Shown: positions 5,730-7,649 of the stretch, piece after piece
How the letters are laid out: the number at the start of each line of letters is the position of its first letter
How positions within the stretch are numbered: the first letter of the stretch is position 1
DNA from: Fidelibacterota bacterium
Lineage (GTDB): Bacteria > Marinisomatota > SORT01
Direction: 5' to 3'
Assembly: GCA_022563775.1 (NCBI GenBank)
Contig: JADFMS010000062.1
Location: forward strand, 1 to 7,649
DNA: 7,649 nt
The notes under the pieces: model-generated
Seen by the model: the letters and a program-made list of their open reading frames with translations, nothing else
What the model was told of the DNA's origin: nothing
Databases searched by the model: none
Program-made: the position numbers and the translations under genes

Positions 5730-6890
5730 CTATCCTCCGTCCTGTTCAAGGCTGTACGGCTCTTTTAGATAGGATTTCGCAAGTCGCACAGCTGACGTGT
5801 AATTATCCAGCTTCACCGCCTTTTTATAAAACTCCTTTGCGCTCTTGCGATCTCCGATTTGATCATACGCCATTCCTGTGCTCAAATATATATATCCGAG
5901 TTTGAATTTGAATTCGAGAGTGTACTCCTCCGCTAATCCCCTTAAAAGCTCAAGCGCTTCTCTCGGCTTTCCTTCCTTTCGTAATCTTTCTCCATTGAAA
6001 TAATCAACCCGGGTTTTCATTTCTCGTTGATATTTATCAGGCAGTCCCGCCGCTAATTTCGGTATCAATTCTATGTGAATTTTTGCTTCTTCGAGCTTTC
6101 CGATCATCAATAGAATATCAGCGTACTTTCCGCGGAAGTATGGACTTCTGTCAAATTCCTCGACGAGACCGGTTGCGAGATCGTAGGCTTTGGAATACTC
6201 TTCTTCAATATAAGCATATACAAACATCAGGAAATTTCTTGCTTCTATAGAAGCGTAGATGCCTTTTTCAGCAACCAATTGAAGTTCCCGCAGCGCTTCT
6301 TCCCGGCTCGATTTCAATCCCGCCATGTATGCGAGGCTCTTGATAACAGGGTTGGAAATAGCTATAAAATAATGAAACACGCCTAATCCGATCAATGGAT
6401 CGATCATTGTAGGATCCATCCTCATAGCCTCTCTGATTATGGTAAATCCCGCTTGCGAGTCGTAAAAGGTATCTATCCAATCGTTTTTCGAAAGCGCTAT
6501 CCTGGCTTTCATTCCCCTTGCCGCTCCGAGGTAAACCATGCTGAGGGCATCTTCGGGATATTTATTCAGCCGCATTTCAGCAACATTGACAACTTCATCA
6601 AGCTTCTTGCTCATCTCGCCCCACACCTGACTGTCATCTTCGACCATCCTTTGAGTAAACCAATCCAGTACGACCAGATAAAAATATCCTGAAGGAAGAT
6701 CTGAATTTATCCTTTTAAACTCTTCGAATGAGGCTCTTGATTCCTCAAATTGAAAGTTATACATCTGTCGAATCCCCCGTATCGCTATCTCTTCGGATAC
6801 GGGAAGATATTCGGCTTGGATCTCAATCACCTGGGAATGGAGCATTCCCTGCGCGAATATAATGAGAAATATCGTAATAAATGTTTTCAA
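5730..6890 (-). CDS. Secreted TPR-type protein (TTC39/Iml2-like pattern)
   Basis: The 386-residue product starts with a signal peptide (MKTFITIFLIIFAQGMLHSQ) and is otherwise built of helical pairs, so it is likely periplasmic or surface-associated. TPR-like repeats are clearest at residues 36-66 (RGIRQMYNFQFEESRASFEEF, then a proline-ended turn) and 332-366 (GYIYLSTGMAYDQIGDRKSA). Weaker units lie around 113-162, 215-245 and 250-285. The order of segments, with a first repeat, LDW, LGAARGMKAR and then DPLIGLGVFHYF (164-175), recalls the Iml2/TTC39 group of TPR proteins; this is pattern recognition only. The start is TTG at 6890. No ATG or GTG lies between it and the upstream in-frame stop, and the next ATG (codon 16) would cut the signal peptide. 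It is followed after 38 bases by nhaC. The partner protein is unknown. Confidence 0.85.
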   Translation of the reverse strand: MKTFITIFLIIFAQGMLHSQVIEIQAEYLPVSEEIAIRGIRQMYNFQFEESRASFEEFKRINSDLPSGYFYLVVLDWFTQRMVEDDSQVWGEMSKKLDEVVNVAEMRLNKYPEDALSMVYLGAARGMKARIALSKNDWIDTFYDSQAGFTIIREAMRMDPTMIDPLIGLGVFHYFIAISNPVIKSLAYMAGLKSSREEALRELQLVAEKGIYASIEARNFLMFVYAYIEEEYSKAYDLATGLVEEFDRSPYFRGKYADILLMIGKLEEAKIHIELIPKLAAGLPDKYQREMKTRVDYFNGERLRKEGKPREALELLRGLAEEYTLEFKFKLGYIYLSTGMAYDQIGDRKSAKEFYKKAVKLDNYTSAVRLAKSYLKEPYSLEQDGG

Positions 6891-6899
6891 ATTCTGACG

Positions 6900-6928
6900 A
6901 ATATATCCCCGCCGTATGACTATTGCAA
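6900..6928 (-). promoter_or_regulatory. Candidate promoter of the TPR-nhaC pair
   Basis: TTGCAA (6923-6928), a 17-base spacer and TATATT (6900-6905) on the minus strand give a plausible promoter. The start point would fall near 6893, only about three bases before the TTG start codon, making the message almost leaderless. The -35 match is moderate, and transcription may instead continue from the upstream genes. Confidence 0.35.
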
Positions 6929-6984
6929 GAGTTGAGTTTCAGATGAATTTATCAATGCAGACGTTAAAACTATCGGGATTTTAT

Positions 6985-7389
6985 CTACTGACTCAAGACC
7001 TTTCTAACGACCAATCGAGTCCCGTATTCCTCATCGTTGAACGAGAGGGTTTTGTTATCCACAAGGTCCGTCTTTAAAACGCCTTCCATCATTTCGTCCC
7101 GGAAGACGTTACCCCCCTTTTTCAAGGCTACGCTTTTCTTTTGTATTACAGCCCATACCGCTCCATCCGGCTTGATCGCCCGCCTAAGTCTCTGAAACAA
7201 TTGTTCGTACTCCACCTTTTGCATGATTCTTATTATGATCATGTCGACCGGAATACCCAGAATCCTTTTTTGTAAAGTCACGGTAGAGGGGAATTCGAGG
7301 CTCAGCCGCCTGAAGAGTTCGCTCTCGTCATCCAATACGACAACAGTTTGGCTCTCCTTGATGCCTAATTTTGTTACAAACTCGGACAA
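6985..7389 (-). CDS. DUF3052-like small protein
   Basis: A 134-residue cytoplasmic protein that follows the DUF3052 pattern. It opens with KLGIKESQTVVVLD (7-20), continues with a Rossmann-like alternation of strands and helices (VDMIIIRI at 48-55, LFQRLRRAIKPDGAVWAVIQKKS at 64-86), and ends in GVLKTDLVDNKTLSFNDEEYGTRLVVRKV (103-131), which matches the family's closing GLVD-K...D...W/YG-LR-V-R motif. The function of DUF3052 is unknown; the strand-helix order and the DG-x-W-x-x-x-x-K motif recall methyltransferase-like folds without the SAM-binding glycine loop. The start is TTG at 7389, one base after the stop of the peptidase gene; an ATG just upstream is in another frame and stops at once. 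An AGGA lies four bases before the TTG. It is very likely co-transcribed and coupled with the peptidase. Confidence 0.75.
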   Translation of the reverse strand: MSEFVTKLGIKESQTVVVLDDESELFRRLSLEFPSTVTLQKRILGIPVDMIIIRIMQKVEYEQLFQRLRRAIKPDGAVWAVIQKKSVALKKGGNVFRDEMMEGVLKTDLVDNKTLSFNDEEYGTRLVVRKVLSQ

Positions 7390-7390
7390 A

Positions 7391-7649
7391 TCATCCTGCT
7401 TTCAAAGAAGCTGCCTGTTTGGTAAATAACTCGGAGCCGTTCTCGGTTATCAGCATAATATCTTCGAGCCTTACACCGAGTTCACCGCGTATGTATATTC
7501 CGGGTTCGTTACTAAAAGTCATGCCCGGCGCTAACTTCAGATTATTCCCTTTCACAAGATATGGGTACTCATGTCCGCTCATCCCTATCCCGTGCCCAAG
7601 CCGGTGTGTCAAGACCGTATAACCTTTTCCATCTCCAGCTTTTTCGATC
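7391..7649 (-). CDS. M24 family metallopeptidase (Xaa-Pro aminopeptidase/dipeptidase type), C-terminal end
   Basis: The 85 visible residues are the C-terminal part of the pita-bread catalytic domain of M24B peptidases, which cleave Xaa-Pro bonds using two metal ions. The frame is open to the window edge ([22 protein letters not shown]), so the gene is longer than what is seen. Visible catalytic elements are the metal-ligand His in GHGIG, the second active-site His in HEYPYLV, the ligand Glu in NEPGIYI, and the ligand Glu in VRLED. The two N-terminal ligand Asp residues lie outside the window. The form THRLGHGIG...HE...EPGIY...VRLED fits the Xaa-Pro subgroup better than methionine aminopeptidase. 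The stop TGA (7391-7393) is one base before the DUF3052-like start. Whether it is PepP- or PepQ-like cannot be told from this part. Confidence 0.92.
   Translation of the reverse strand, partial: IEKAGDGKGYTVLTHRLGHGIGMSGHEYPYLVKGNNLKLAPGMTFSNEPGIYIRGELGVRLEDIMLITENGSELFTKQAASLKAG

Noticed and set aside
1..7649. Search for mobile elements, CRISPR arrays, tRNA or rRNA genes and toxin-antitoxin pairs
   Set aside because: No transposase or integrase, no spaced direct repeats, no cloverleaf with a TTCGA-type arm, and no paired small genes of that kind were seen.

Overview
All genes in this window lie on the minus strand, so transcription runs from high to low coordinates. The left end is a ribosomal-protein/translation operon, rplM-rpsI-rpsB-tsf (L13, S9, S2, EF-Ts). 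This gene order is common in the FCB (Fibrobacteres-Chlorobi-Bacteroidetes) part of the bacterial tree and in some other phyla. Base composition is moderate. Several genes carry recognisable Shine-Dalgarno sequences (rpsB, the DUF1722-like gene, the leader ORF before nhaC), which fits classical Bacteroidetes less well. My best guess is an uncultured FCB-type bacterium such as Ca. Marinimicrobia; this is inference from protein flavour and synteny only.

From right to left in transcription order: (1) 7649-6985, the C-terminal end of an M24 (Xaa-Pro) aminopeptidase, followed after one base by a DUF3052-like gene. (2) 6890-4276, a secreted TPR-type protein and then an NhaC-family Na+/H+ antiporter, probably co-transcribed. 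A ten-codon ORF with a good Shine-Dalgarno sits between them, and its stop codon overlaps the nhaC start. (3) 4240-3576, a complete transcription unit: a strong promoter, a leader of about 164 nt, a small DUF1722/YbgA-like gene, and a textbook rho-independent terminator. (4) 3575-3291, an unusual intergenic region with a compound inverted repeat of about 134 bp and three separate palindromes. (5) 3290-2010, an exported protein with a FlgT_N-like domain. (6) 1964 to the left edge, a strong promoter and the four-gene translation operon, with tsf running off the window.

No mobile element, CRISPR array, tRNA or rRNA was seen. Most of the coding content is ordinary. The least explained stretch is the palindrome-rich intergenic element at about 3381-3572, which could be a structured RNA, a dispersed repeat or a regulatory region. 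The FlgT-like exported protein beside the ribosomal operon, with no flagellar genes in view, and the leader-ORF arrangement before nhaC are the other points worth a second look.
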